Assembly (NCBI GenBank): GCA_902168105.1
Contig: CABHOY010000037.1
Span: forward strand, 31,544-95,543
Direction of reading: 5' to 3'
Length of the DNA stretch: 64,000 nt
Origin: an uncultured Flavihumibacter sp.
Lineage (GTDB): Bacteria > Bacteroidota > Bacteroidia > Chitinophagales > Chitinophagaceae
Positions 46,756 to 54,722 of the stretch are shown one piece after another. The notes below the pieces were generated by a model, which worked only from the letters and a program-made list of their open reading frames with translations, did no database searches and was not told where the DNA came from. Each line of letters begins with the position of its first letter. The stretch's first letter is position 1. A program made the position numbers and the translations under genes.

Positions 46756-46819
46756 GCTAATTTTTTAGCGCGCCACAAACTTAGACTTAACCTTCTCCTG
46801 AAATCTTAACCGATGTTAA
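46756..46819 (-). promoter_or_regulatory. Shared regulatory module, copy 1 (two dyads)
   Basis: TTAAC-CGAT-GTTAA at 46806-46819 (plus strand) is a perfect 5-4-5 dyad of Crp/Fnr style. GCTAA-TTTT-TTAGC at 46756-46769 is a second perfect dyad, 12-25 bases before the ATG at 46744. Between them, on the minus strand, TAAGTTTG fits the Bacteroidota -7 box, which places the first dyad near -41. The centre of the first dyad is 68.5 bases from the ATG. Confidence 0.75.
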
Positions 46820-47219
46820 AATCTGAAAGAGGCAGGAATTATTCCTGCGATCGAAATGTTTACTGTTCAATTTTTCTCCTGAGTAGTTTGGAACTACCCT
46901 CTTTATATCAAGACTAAATATCCATCATCGATATACCAAGACCTGATTAGACAAATACCTAAACCTATAATGATAGCTTCAAAGTTATTCAGGGTTCCAA
47001 AAACATCTTTTTGTTATTGATTCAGCTAAAAACAGGTACTATCGGAATATCAATAGCAGGAATTGATTTGGTGAAATACCAATACCAATTTCCGATCAAA
47101 TCACCTCGTAACAACATGATATATAGATGCTTAAAAAACTGGCATATATTTTACATATACAGAGTCGCATGGGCTCTGACCCGTGGTTTTGGAATGCATA
47201 CACTTTAATTTAAACCGAA
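46820..47219. other. Intergenic between divergent promoter and second Crp/Fnr gene
   Basis: About 400 AT-rich bases with no supported gene. It should contain the promoter of the Crp/Fnr gene at 47220; I found no third TTAAC-N4-GTTAA dyad in it. Confidence 0.4.
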
Positions 47220-47885
47220 ATGAAATATACCGATCTTACATCTGCACTATCACTACTCAACACTATTGATAAACTGGCAGGACTGGGCGACAAAACTATC
47301 GAAGTAATGCTGGATAACAGTAAAGAATTAGAGATTCCCAAGGGGGATACAATAAACAATGATGGAAAACTATCTAAGTATCTCTATTTTATCATGTCAG
47401 GTAAAGCAAGATTATACTATGTAGATTATGCCGGAAAAAATATAACGTGGTCCTTTCACTTTAATGATAAACAAAGTACACTCAAGAACCTTTGCATTGT
47501 TGATTATAAAAGTCTATTACCAAACGCTTCAGGGAATATGCACATTGAAGCCATTACGGATATTAGATTATTAAGGATCGGACGCAGAGAACTTTGGGAT
47601 AAATTCGATAGTGAACCTGTAATGGAGAAATGCTTGCATAAACTGTATGAGCACTCTTTTATTGCGGCATATGGACGGATCTTAAATCTGCTTACGCAAT
47701 CGGCCAGTGAAAGGTATAATCACATGTTACGCCATGAACCACATTTATTGCAAATGTTCGCTGATAAATACCTCGCATCGTATCTGGGAATTGAGCCTCA
47801 GTCATTAAGCCGTATCAGAAGAAATTTGAAATCATCTCCATCGCGGCGCAGACCAGTAGAATTTTCCGGTGATGTCAGATCATGA
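47220..47885 (+). CDS. Crp/Fnr family transcriptional regulator (second copy)
   Basis: 221 residues. The cNMP-binding-like beta-roll spans about 30-125 (LEIPKGDTINNDGKLSKYLY and FIMSGKARLYYVDYAGKNIT), the dimer helix follows, and the C-terminal helix-turn-helix lies at about 180-210 (ADKYLASYLGIEPQSLSRIR). It is only distantly like the copy at 40325. Its gene lies directly between the two hydrolase genes whose promoters carry the TTAAC-N4-GTTAA dyad, so it is the prime candidate for the regulator of that set. The last 15 residues are basic and variable. Confidence 0.9.
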   Translation: MKYTDLTSALSLLNTIDKLAGLGDKTIEVMLDNSKELEIPKGDTINNDGKLSKYLYFIMSGKARLYYVDYAGKNITWSFHFNDKQSTLKNLCIVDYKSLLPNASGNMHIEAITDIRLLRIGRRELWDKFDSEPVMEKCLHKLYEHSFIAAYGRILNLLTQSASERYNHMLRHEPHLLQMFADKYLASYLGIEPQSLSRIRRNLKSSPSRRRPVEFSGDVRS

Positions 47886-47942
47886 TCCTAATATTGAACT
47901 CGCACCTGAAATTTTATCATCATGTGGGCTGCAAAAAATCAA

Positions 47943-47972
47943 TGGTCCCTTTCAACAACTTGAAAGGGACCA
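47943..47972. terminator. Bidirectional terminator between Crp/Fnr and hydrolase genes
   Basis: A perfect 13-base stem (TGGTCCCTTTCAA with TTGAAAGGGACCA) and a 4-base loop between convergent genes. Confidence 0.8.
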
Positions 47973-48004
47973 TTACCATACACTGTACGCGTTTAGATCA
48001 CGAT

Positions 48005-48799
48005 CTATTTACTTTCGGAAATAATGATGTCTGCCAGTTTATCAGGCATTGAGATAAATGGCGTATGGCTGCTGGACAGCGTGTACACTTTATCTACTTT
48101 GCCCGCTTTTACCATGTGCTGTTGTGCTCCATAGCTGATTGCATTATCATTGACCGTATGGATAAATACTTTTTTGATGCTGCCAAAGTTCCGCTCTGTT
48201 AGCTGAACGGGTGTAGCCAGGGGAACAAGCGGTTCTGGCTTGATATGATCTGCGAGATATTGTTGAACCGGAGGCGGCGCATCGGCTGCAAAAATATCGG
48301 CTACAGCATCCTTTGCAATTATCGCTTGACCGTGGTCCTTATCAACAGTAAGTGATTTACTGATATGTGATCCTGGGTCCTGTTGAGCCAGTGATAAAAG
48401 ACTTTCGCCATTATTTGGCAGTGCGGCGGCAAGGTAAATCAGTTCACCTATCTGACCAGGGATATCTTCGGCAACCTGACTTATCACCAGACCAGCAAAA
48501 CTATGCCCCACCAGCACCACTCCTTTGCGGGAACCGATGGCTGATTTTACCTGGTCAACATAAGTTTGAAAAGTGATTTCTGCAAATGAAGTATTGTCTT
48601 GTCCGTGGCCTGCGAGATTAACTGTGATTACCTCGTTACCCTGCTTTTTAAGTTGTGGGATCACTGCATCCCATGCAGAGGCATCAGCCCAGGCTCCATG
48701 GATCAAGACGATTGTTTTCAGGTTCTTGTCGTTTTTTTTCTGGGCTTGAGTAGAAAATCCTAATAAACTCATAACCATAATAATTATTGTTGTTTTCAT
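48005..48799 (-). CDS. Secreted alpha/beta hydrolase, plant methylesterase-like (paralogue)
   Basis: 264 residues with a cleavable signal (MKTTIIIMVMSLLGFSTQAQ) in place of the lipobox of its relative at 45929. The domain opens TIVLIHGAWADASAWDAVIP, has nucleophile motif GHSFAGL and the terminal SSSHTPFISMPDKLAD with the base histidine. Its promoter region (48800-48879) has both shared dyads at exactly the same distances from the ATG as copy 1. Likely esterase in the periplasm; substrate unknown. Confidence 0.91.
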   Translation of the reverse strand: MKTTIIIMVMSLLGFSTQAQKKNDKNLKTIVLIHGAWADASAWDAVIPQLKKQGNEVITVNLAGHGQDNTSFAEITFQTYVDQVKSAIGSRKGVVLVGHSFAGLVISQVAEDIPGQIGELIYLAAALPNNGESLLSLAQQDPGSHISKSLTVDKDHGQAIIAKDAVADIFAADAPPPVQQYLADHIKPEPLVPLATPVQLTERNFGSIKKVFIHTVNDNAISYGAQQHMVKAGKVDKVYTLSSSHTPFISMPDKLADIIISESK

Positions 48800-48810
48800 G
48801 TTATTTGCTG

Positions 48811-48874
48811 CCTATTTGTTTAGGACAGTACAAACCTCCAACAATTCAACAGTAATTATCTTAACCCATGTTAA
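48811..48874 (-). promoter_or_regulatory. Shared regulatory module, copy 2 (two dyads)
   Basis: TTAAC-CCAT-GTTAA at 48861-48874 and CCTAT-TTGT-TTAGG at 48811-48824. The second is imperfect by one base. Distances to the ATG at 48799 (68.5 to the centre of the first, 12-25 for the second) equal those of copies 1 and 3. Confidence 0.75.
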
Positions 48875-48995
48875 AATCAAAAATATTCAGGTGAAAATCT
48901 TTGAGATAAAATCTGAATTTATCATTCCACCATCCTCTTTGTATCCGGCTAAGAGAAGGCCTCTGGATGCCCAAATAGGAGGCAATATGATAAAG

Positions 48996-49015
48996 CGGTA
49001 CCAATACTGGTACCG
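48996..49015 (-). terminator. Hairpin after the retropepsin-like gene
   Basis: CGGTACC-N6-GGTACCG directly after the minus-strand stop at 49020; a short T-rich tract follows on the minus strand. Confidence 0.5.
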
Positions 49016-49019
49016 GCTA

Positions 49020-49973
49020 CTATTTTTCCAAAATGTAAATCTTCTTTTCTGCGTAATCCCATACGGTCTTATACTGGTCCAGAAACCTATATCCGAAACA
49101 CATGAAGCTAGGCTCCTCAATTTGGAGGGCCTTTCGAAACACCTCAGTGCCTTTCAAGCTTATAGGAGGAGTACCGATCATATTAGTTTTAAAAGTCCCA
49201 TCAATTATAATGTCATTAACATTCAGTAGTTCTTCACCATAGCCGTCAATTCCACCTGGAATTAAAAGCCCGTTTGCTTTAAGTTCTTTTTCGGCGTTTT
49301 CTTCCAGTTGGACCATTCCAAATTGTCCAGTGTCAAACGCCCCTAAAACATCGGTGCTTCCTATTTTAACGTGCACCAGCGGTATATTAGGCCGGCTTCT
49401 GAGCTCAAAATTGATAATAGCGAGTACCCGCTCTCCGTTTAAGAAATCTTTTGAGGAGCTCCGCTGCCCCGTGTTTTTATATAATGTGATCTTCCTTCTT
49501 AAATAATCCAACTTAAGAATATATCCCTTAAAAAAATTGTATCCAATAAATCCCATTAGATCAGGAGTGATACTCCTTTGCAGGAAATCCAGTTTTGCAC
49601 TCTTGATATTGAGCAAATTCCGGTAAGTCAGGCCATTGATGAATTTTAGCTCTGCAATGGTATCAGTAATATTTTCATCAAATGATTGCCCACTGCCAAA
49701 ATTACCCTTACCTTCCTTTTTCTTTGCCTTCAAATTAACAAGGTTATCATTGAGATTCAAGGCGGCTTCTGTTCCATTATCAAACATTAACTTCCCCTTT
49801 ATACCGTTGACTTCGACTGATACAAAAGGATAGGCATTTATCATTGTTATGGGAAAAACAATGCTGTCACCATGTAAAACCGGAATGTGTTCATAAACCT
49901 GCACTGTTGACAGTTGCGCCAGAGCAACGAGTTGCGTACTACATAGCAAAAAAGCTATCATGATCTTTTTCAT
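49020..49973 (-). CDS. Secreted retropepsin-like aspartic protease-fold protein
   Basis: 317 residues with a signal peptide (cut near VALAQ, residue 20). Two pepsin-like lobes are visible: the first has F-D-N-G-T in place of the catalytic D-T/S-G-T/S (GKLMFDNGTEAALNL), the second has F-D-T-G-Q (VLGAFDTGQFGMVQLEENAE). Both hydrophobic-hydrophobic-G flap partners are seen (MGFIGYNFFKG; MCFGYRFLDQYKTVWDYAEK at the end). Substitution in both active-site triplets suggests weak or lost proteolysis, but the fold is clear. The dyad module copy 3 lies upstream, with a 14-codon frame in between. Confidence 0.8.
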   Translation of the reverse strand: MKKIMIAFLLCSTQLVALAQLSTVQVYEHIPVLHGDSIVFPITMINAYPFVSVEVNGIKGKLMFDNGTEAALNLNDNLVNLKAKKKEGKGNFGSGQSFDENITDTIAELKFINGLTYRNLLNIKSAKLDFLQRSITPDLMGFIGYNFFKGYILKLDYLRRKITLYKNTGQRSSSKDFLNGERVLAIINFELRSRPNIPLVHVKIGSTDVLGAFDTGQFGMVQLEENAEKELKANGLLIPGGIDGYGEELLNVNDIIIDGTFKTNMIGTPPISLKGTEVFRKALQIEEPSFMCFGYRFLDQYKTVWDYAEKKIYILEK

Positions 49974-50020
49974 AATCGTTTCTTTATATCGATGTTATTC
50001 TTTTAGATAATCGATATGGC

Positions 50021-50065
50021 TTAAATAAAACCAATAGGGTCATCACCATACCGTTGCAATTTCAT
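50021..50065 (-). CDS. 14-codon leader-like frame behind module copy 3
   Basis: The ATG at 50065 stands exactly where the hydrolase ATG stands in copies 1 and 2, yet the frame (MKLQRYGDDPIGFI) stops after 14 codons. It could be a leader peptide for the gene that starts at 49973, or the scar of a lost hydrolase gene. Too short to judge by itself. Confidence 0.3.
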   Translation of the reverse strand: MKLQRYGDDPIGFI

Positions 50066-50076
50066 GCTCTTGAATG

Positions 50077-50140
50077 CCTAATTGTTTAGGACACCACAAA
50101 CATCTGACTATCTCACACGAATAAAATTAACATTGGTTAA
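50077..50140 (-). promoter_or_regulatory. Shared regulatory module, copy 3 (two dyads)
   Basis: TTAAC-ATTG-GTTAA at 50127-50140 and CCTAA-TTGT-TTAGG at 50077-50090, both perfect, with the same 68.5 and 12-25 base distances to ATG 50065 as copies 1 and 2. The outer pair of the second dyad is C-G here and G-C in copy 1, a compensating change. Confidence 0.75.
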
Positions 50141-50180
50141 AATCGGAGGTCTTCAGAAAAGTCGTTGCATCCAACAACTG

Positions 50181-50619
50181 ATGGCCGGGGCGCAACAGGC
50201 CGATTTCAAACTGGAGCCTTATTTATCTTACGGCCAGGTGTCGCTGAGTGATTATAAAGGGAAAGTGGTGCTGCTTACTTTCTGGTTTCCTGGATGTGGC
50301 CCGTGCCGGGACGAGTTTCCTCATTTTGAAAAAGTGCTGAAAGGTTTCCGGGAACAACCCGTTTCCTATGTAGGTATTAATATGGCACGGCAACAGGATA
50401 GTTATGTGATCCCGTTTGTGAAAAAGCAGTGGTTACAGCTTTACGCCACTGAAAGATGTAACAGCTAACCGGCATAATCTGCCTGCCTATGGCTGCCCTA
50501 CTAATTACCTGGTAGACCAGGACGGCAGTATTATTTTTAAGTATTTTAGTATCTATAATGAAGAAACAGAAAAGATGTTACAAGATATGATCCAGTTGTT
50601 GCTGCATAAAACAGTCTGA
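50181..50619 (+). pseudogene. TlpA-like thioredoxin-family gene, N-truncated and frameshifted
   Basis: From 50181 the frame reads MAGAQQADFKLEPYLSYGQV then SLSDYKGKVVLLTFWFPGCG with P-C, a TlpA/AhpC-TSA domain with active-site C-G-P-C. After QQDSYVIPFVKKQWLQ the frame slips: an apparent extra C near 50439 moves the rest to the next frame, which continues FTPLKDVTANRHNLPAYGCP and TNYLVDQDGSIIFKYFSIYN to a stop at 50617-50619. The usual N-terminal half of such proteins is missing too. Its left end abuts module copy 3 on the other strand. A sequencing error could explain the slip but not the missing N-terminus. Confidence 0.8.
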
Positions 50620-50890
50620 CTTTTTGCGATAGTCCTGACATATGGCGGGACGGTCGTTCCTTACTCAAAGGATTGACATAGATTACTTATAAGTCTGATA
50701 AACTATAAAAGAATTAAAAGATCCGCTTTTACGTTAGCCGATAGTCAATTTAATGAAGCTCTATATGGCGTAGAGGGAACCCGCCCAGAATGTGGACAGC
50801 AAGTTTTTGCATTGCGAAAAACTAATAACAGCGGTTACTAATTGCAAGTCTTGCTGTCCCATTAAAGCGATTACCGCTGGCGAACTGGGA

Positions 50891-51955
50891 TCACCATTGA
50901 TATGTAATGGCATTTATATTCATTCCCGCACCGACTGAAGCGAACAGGATCAAATCTCCTTCCGACAAATGAAGAGTGCCTATCTCTCCATTCAGCACTT
51001 GATGCAACAGTGTTGGAATAGTCGCTACCGAACTGTTACCCATCATAGAGATATTCATAGGCATAATATTTTCAGGTAGTTCTTTTATGTCGTACAATTC
51101 GAAGAACCTTGCAACAATGGCTTCATCCATCTTTTCATTGGCTTGATGAAGGAAGATCATCTTAAGGTCCGAAATATTCCTCCCACTCTTGTCAAAGCAC
51201 TCTTTCATTGCCTGTGGAACATTTTTGAGTGCATACTCGTAAACCTTTCGGCCATTCATTTTAATACAACGTGGTTCGAGCTCGTCGCCTTTATTGGTTC
51301 CAGCGCTAAATATGTACCCCAGTTCATCTGCGGTATCGGACCTTACAGCGGCATTGATAATCCCTTTGTCGCCAGTGAGGCTCCTTTGAATAATGCAGGC
51401 TCCCGCACCGTCCGAAAATATCATACTATCACGGTCTGATGGATCGAGAACCCGTGATAAGGTCTCGGCACCGATGACAAGACAGGTCTCTGCATCTCCC
51501 CCCCTAATAGCAAGATCAGCCTGAATTAGCGCTTGTAACCATCCCGGGCACCCGAATATAAGATCATATGGTATGCAGTTTGTGTTTTTAATACCCAAAT
51601 TATATTTCACACGAGAAGCAAGAGAAGGAACCATATCCCTCGGTGCTCCCGGATATTTCATATCTCCATAATTATGAGCAACAATTATTAGATCTATCGA
51701 TTCGCGGTCTATCGCCGCATTCGTTATAGCCTCTTCTGCTGCGAGGGTACCTATATCTGAAGCAACCATCCCTACCGGAGCATACCGTCTTTGCTCTATT
51801 CCTGTAATTGCTGTAAACTTTCGGATAATTGTTTCAGAGGATTGATCAAGTTTTGTATGGTCATTGTTAAAGAATATGTAATTCAAAAAATAGTCGTTTG
51901 CTATATTTTGACTAGGTATATGCGCGCCGGTACCAGTTATTTTTGATCTAGCCAT
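50891..51955 (-). CDS. 3-oxoacyl-ACP synthase III-like (KAS III/FabH family), orphan
   Basis: 354 residues. The thiolase fold has the catalytic triad C136 (DLIFGCPGWLQALIQADLAI), H270 (IFLHQANEKMDE) and N307 (MMGNSSVATIPTLL). The acyl-CoA pocket motif and terminal GAGMNINAITYQW fit the family. No fatty-acid, flexirubin or polyketide genes are adjacent, so this is not the housekeeping fabH cluster; it may initiate a specialised acyl chain. The start ATG 51955 is the first available. An 8-base inverted repeat (GTCAGGCA/TGCCTGAC, 52029-52073) lies in its leader. Confidence 0.9.
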   Translation of the reverse strand: MARSKITGTGAHIPSQNIANDYFLNYIFFNNDHTKLDQSSETIIRKFTAITGIEQRRYAPVGMVASDIGTLAAEEAITNAAIDRESIDLIIVAHNYGDMKYPGAPRDMVPSLASRVKYNLGIKNTNCIPYDLIFGCPGWLQALIQADLAIRGGDAETCLVIGAETLSRVLDPSDRDSMIFSDGAGACIIQRSLTGDKGIINAAVRSDTADELGYIFSAGTNKGDELEPRCIKMNGRKVYEYALKNVPQAMKECFDKSGRNISDLKMIFLHQANEKMDEAIVARFFELYDIKELPENIMPMNISMMGNSSVATIPTLLHQVLNGEIGTLHLSEGDLILFASVGAGMNINAITYQW

Positions 51956-52285
51956 ATGAAAAAATACTTTTTTTAACTTAAATTGATTTGCATCACTGCG
52001 TTTTTATACATCCATTCCGTCTCCCTGGGTCAGGCATAAGGTCTGGCTTTAGGTAACCTTGCTCCTGCCTGACACTACGCCAGTTTAAAATGCCTACAAC
52101 TAAAGTAGTGAGACCTAATGATCCTATGTAAGATTACGCAATTATATTTAATAATTGTACTATATTGAAACAACATGAAGTTTTAACCTTTTTTTAGCGA
52201 ACAGGACAACCGCCTATGAAGCTGTTATCCCATAAGGTCATTTTCAACGTTAGCCAAAATCGAAGCGTAACATATTCTGACCCTT
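51956..52285. other. Intergenic leader region of the KAS III gene
   Basis: No supported gene. It includes the inverted repeat GTCAGGCA (52029-52036) and TGCCTGAC (52066-52073) with an inner AAGG/CCTT pair; role unknown. Confidence 0.35.
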
Positions 52286-52450
52286 TTACAATTCATATTG
52301 TCCGTCTTTATTAATTCTTGTTTCAAATTCCGTACCCAGTGTTAACCTGCAATCGAATATGTCATTACCAATCATTCTAAAAGTAGGATCAGCAAATTTC
52401 TCAACCAGCATTTTTCCAGTCATTTTATCTCTTTTATCATATAGCTTCAT
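52286..52450 (-). CDS. Small hypothetical protein (54 aa)
   Basis: The minus-strand frame from ATG 52450 reads MKLYDKRDKMTGKMLVEKFA and DPTFRMIGNDIFDCRLTLGT, ending KDGQYEL. The amino acid mix is like a real soluble protein and an in-frame stop precedes the ATG, with AGGA 14 bases upstream. I do not recognise a family. It may also be the surviving piece of a longer gene. Confidence 0.45.
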   Translation of the reverse strand: MKLYDKRDKMTGKMLVEKFADPTFRMIGNDIFDCRLTLGTEFETRINKDGQYEL

Positions 52451-52600
52451 ACATTTCTGTGTCCTTCAATCTGTGACAGTGGCCAGTATCGCCGACATAT
52501 AATGCTGCAATAAAGTTAACCTTCTGCTGAAAAATACAAACTACTTGGTATTGTTGCGTGATTGTTAAACTGATAAATTTGATTCATTAAAACCCCATAT

Positions 52601-53806
52601 ATGTTCAATTCAGTTGTCCTGGAAGTAGCAATCGGAGTAATCTTCGTATATATTTGGGTCAGCATGATCTGTACCGCTCTACGTGAAGTTATTGAGACAT
52701 TCACCAAGACCCGTGCGGCGTACCTGGAAAGAGGCGTACGTGAATTACTTCACGACAGGGACGCACAAAATATAGTCAAGAGCTTTTTTGAACACCCGAT
52801 GATCAATTGCCTGTATTCATCTGATTATAAGCCTGACAAAAAAGCTAAAGGGCCAGGATTACTCGAAAATGGGAAGAACCTCCCCTCCTATATTCCTTCT
52901 AAAAATTTTGCGCTGGCCTTAATGGACATTGCTGCCCGGGGCACTAAGAATAGTGTTGTTAACAGCGATCCGAATTCTCCAGAAATGTCGATAGCGTCTA
53001 TCCGGGCTAACATCTTAAATATTCAGAGCGTGCCGGTACAACGGGCCATGCTGACCGCATTAGATAGCGCGCAGGGAGATCTGGACCGTTTGCAGCAAAA
53101 TCTCGAAAAGTGGTTTGATAGCAGTATGGACAGAGTATCCGGCTGGTATAAACGCTCCACCCAGTGGATCCTGTTTTTTATTGGTTTAGCCGTCGCCGCC
53201 GGATTAAATGTAAACACAATAAAGATTGCAGATTATCTATTTCAAAATGATGGTGTAAGAAAATTAATTGTGATGCAGGCAGAAAATACCACAAAGGATG
53301 CAACATTCACACAACAAAATTTAGAGGAGGCTAAAAAAGGCCTGACGGGACTTAAATTGCCCATCGGATGGGGAAACGAGATCAATCCCGAAGGAGGCAA
53401 TGATAAAACTGATCCATGGTATTCGTGGAATAACCTGCCCATATATATTCTCGGCTGGCTACTGACAGCACTGGCAGCGACACTTGGCGCCCCTTTCTGG
53501 TTCGACATGCTCAACAAAATAATGGTGATCAGAGGCACAGTTAAACCTGCTGAAAAGAGCGGTGAAGAAGGATCTGAAGACCGGAAAACCGATAAACCGA
53601 ATATTGTTACCATTCAAATGCCCGGAGGAAATGGTGTGACTAATGGTAACGTTGCTAAACCGGGCACCAGCAGCGCAAATAGACCTGATCTGGATGGAGG
53701 TGCTGTATTGGATGAGGAAAGTGACATTGATAACTGTCTGCTGGAAACGAACAGCGTTACATCAGATGAAGACTTACCAAAAGCAGAAGGAGGAATTTCA
53801 AAATGA
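52601..53806 (+). CDS. Membrane protein coupled to amidase gene, unknown family
   Basis: 401 residues. A first membrane helix lies at about 6-28, a second at about 185-205 (STQWILFFIGLAVAAGLNVN) and a third at about 284-310 (LPIYILGWLLTALAATLGAP FW). The segment between helices 1 and 2 is cytoplasmic-looking and charged (DRDAQNIVKSFFEHPMINCL). The tail after residue 325 is acidic and disordered. The motif LGAPFWFDMLNKIMVIRGTV recurs in proteins found beside peptidoglycan hydrolase genes in several phyla, though I cannot name the family. Its stop overlaps the next gene by four bases (ATGA, 53803-53806), so the pair is translationally coupled. Confidence 0.75.
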   Translation: MFNSVVLEVAIGVIFVYIWVSMICTALREVIETFTKTRAAYLERGVRELLHDRDAQNIVKSFFEHPMINCLYSSDYKPDKKAKGPGLLENGKNLPSYIPSKNFALALMDIAARGTKNSVVNSDPNSPEMSIASIRANILNIQSVPVQRAMLTALDSAQGDLDRLQQNLEKWFDSSMDRVSGWYKRSTQWILFFIGLAVAAGLNVNTIKIADYLFQNDGVRKLIVMQAENTTKDATFTQQNLEEAKKGLTGLKLPIGWGNEINPEGGNDKTDPWYSWNNLPIYILGWLLTALAATLGAPFWFDMLNKIMVIRGTVKPAEKSGEEGSEDRKTDKPNIVTIQMPGGNGVTNGNVAKPGTSSANRPDLDGGAVLDEESDIDNCLLETNSVTSDEDLPKAEGGISK

Positions 53807-54606
53807 TACGTGAACTAATATGGTTACCGGCTGTCCTTAAAAATGCCGGACTTAAAGTAGCCCTCGTTGATGGTTGGGAAGAAAGAGGAGTGAGTGCGAT
53901 GGGTACTGTACTCGGCGTCCTTTGTCATCATACGGCAGGCCCCCGAACAGGCAATATGCCTAGCCTGAATACACTTCTCAAAGGCAATGGAAAGACTCCG
54001 GGGCCGCTTGCCCAACTGGGCCTGGGAAGAGATGGCACATTCTATATAGTAGCTGCAGGAAAGTGTAATCATGCCGGAGCAGGTATATGGCAAGGCATCA
54101 GTAATGGCAACACCCACTTCATTGGTATCGAAGCTGAAAATACCGGTCTGGCGAACGATTTCCCCTGGCCGGAGGTACAACTGGATGCATATCAGCGCGG
54201 GGTAGCAGCTATATTGAAACATATTGGCAAAGGCGCTAATTTCTGCGCCGGGCACAAGGAGTATGCACTTCCTAAAGGGCGTAAGCCTGATCCCGATATT
54301 AACATGACTGAATTTCGCCAAAAGGTCGCCGATATTCTCAATGGCACCACCCCACCGGTCTTAATTCCCGTTGAGGAGCCAGCCGCTCCCGACGGCACTC
54401 CCGGAAGAAAAACTATCCGGCGCGGAGACCGTGGTGAGTTGGTTAAAGTTATTCAGGCAAGACTTGGTCTTGCACAGGATGGCGATTTCGGCCCCAAAAC
54501 TGAAGCTGCTGTCCGCCAGTTTCAAAGGGAACATCAACTTGTCCCTGATGGAATTGTAGGCCCAAAATCATGGAAGATATTTGATACGGTCCCTGCCCTT
54601 GCGTAA
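53803..54606 (+). CDS. N-acetylmuramoyl-L-alanine amidase with C-terminal peptidoglycan-binding domain
   Basis: 267 residues. An amidase_2 domain spans about 15-175: the first zinc histidine is in VLGVLCHHTAGPRTG (H42/H43), the second in CAGHKEYALPKGRKPDPDIN with its partner. A peptidoglycan-binding type 1 domain covers about 200-260 (TIRRGDRGELVKVIQARLGL, DGDFGPKTEAAVRQFQREHQ). No signal peptide is present, so export must come from elsewhere, as in phage endolysins where a holin is used. The coupled membrane protein may serve that role or sit in a tail-like lysis unit; this is inference. Confidence 0.9.
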   Translation: MIRELIWLPAVLKNAGLKVALVDGWEERGVSAMGTVLGVLCHHTAGPRTGNMPSLNTLLKGNGKTPGPLAQLGLGRDGTFYIVAAGKCNHAGAGIWQGISNGNTHFIGIEAENTGLANDFPWPEVQLDAYQRGVAAILKHIGKGANFCAGHKEYALPKGRKPDPDINMTEFRQKVADILNGTTPPVLIPVEEPAAPDGTPGRKTIRRGDRGELVKVIQARLGLAQDGDFGPKTEAAVRQFQREHQLVPDGIVGPKSWKIFDTVPALA

Positions 54607-54722
54607 ACAGAACCGGACGTTAATAAAATTCATAAAATAAGGTCACCCACAGGTCGTGGGCACTTCACTTGCTTTTCTATTCCCGGCAGGATATCTTTAT
54701 GCTTTACATACCTAAAAAACCT

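Noticed and set aside
50791..50853. Inverted repeat GGACAGCAAG/CTTGCTGTCC considered as an integron attC site
   Set aside because: Lacks the paired core boxes of attC and no integrase or cassette array is present; may be a weak terminator for the KAS III gene.
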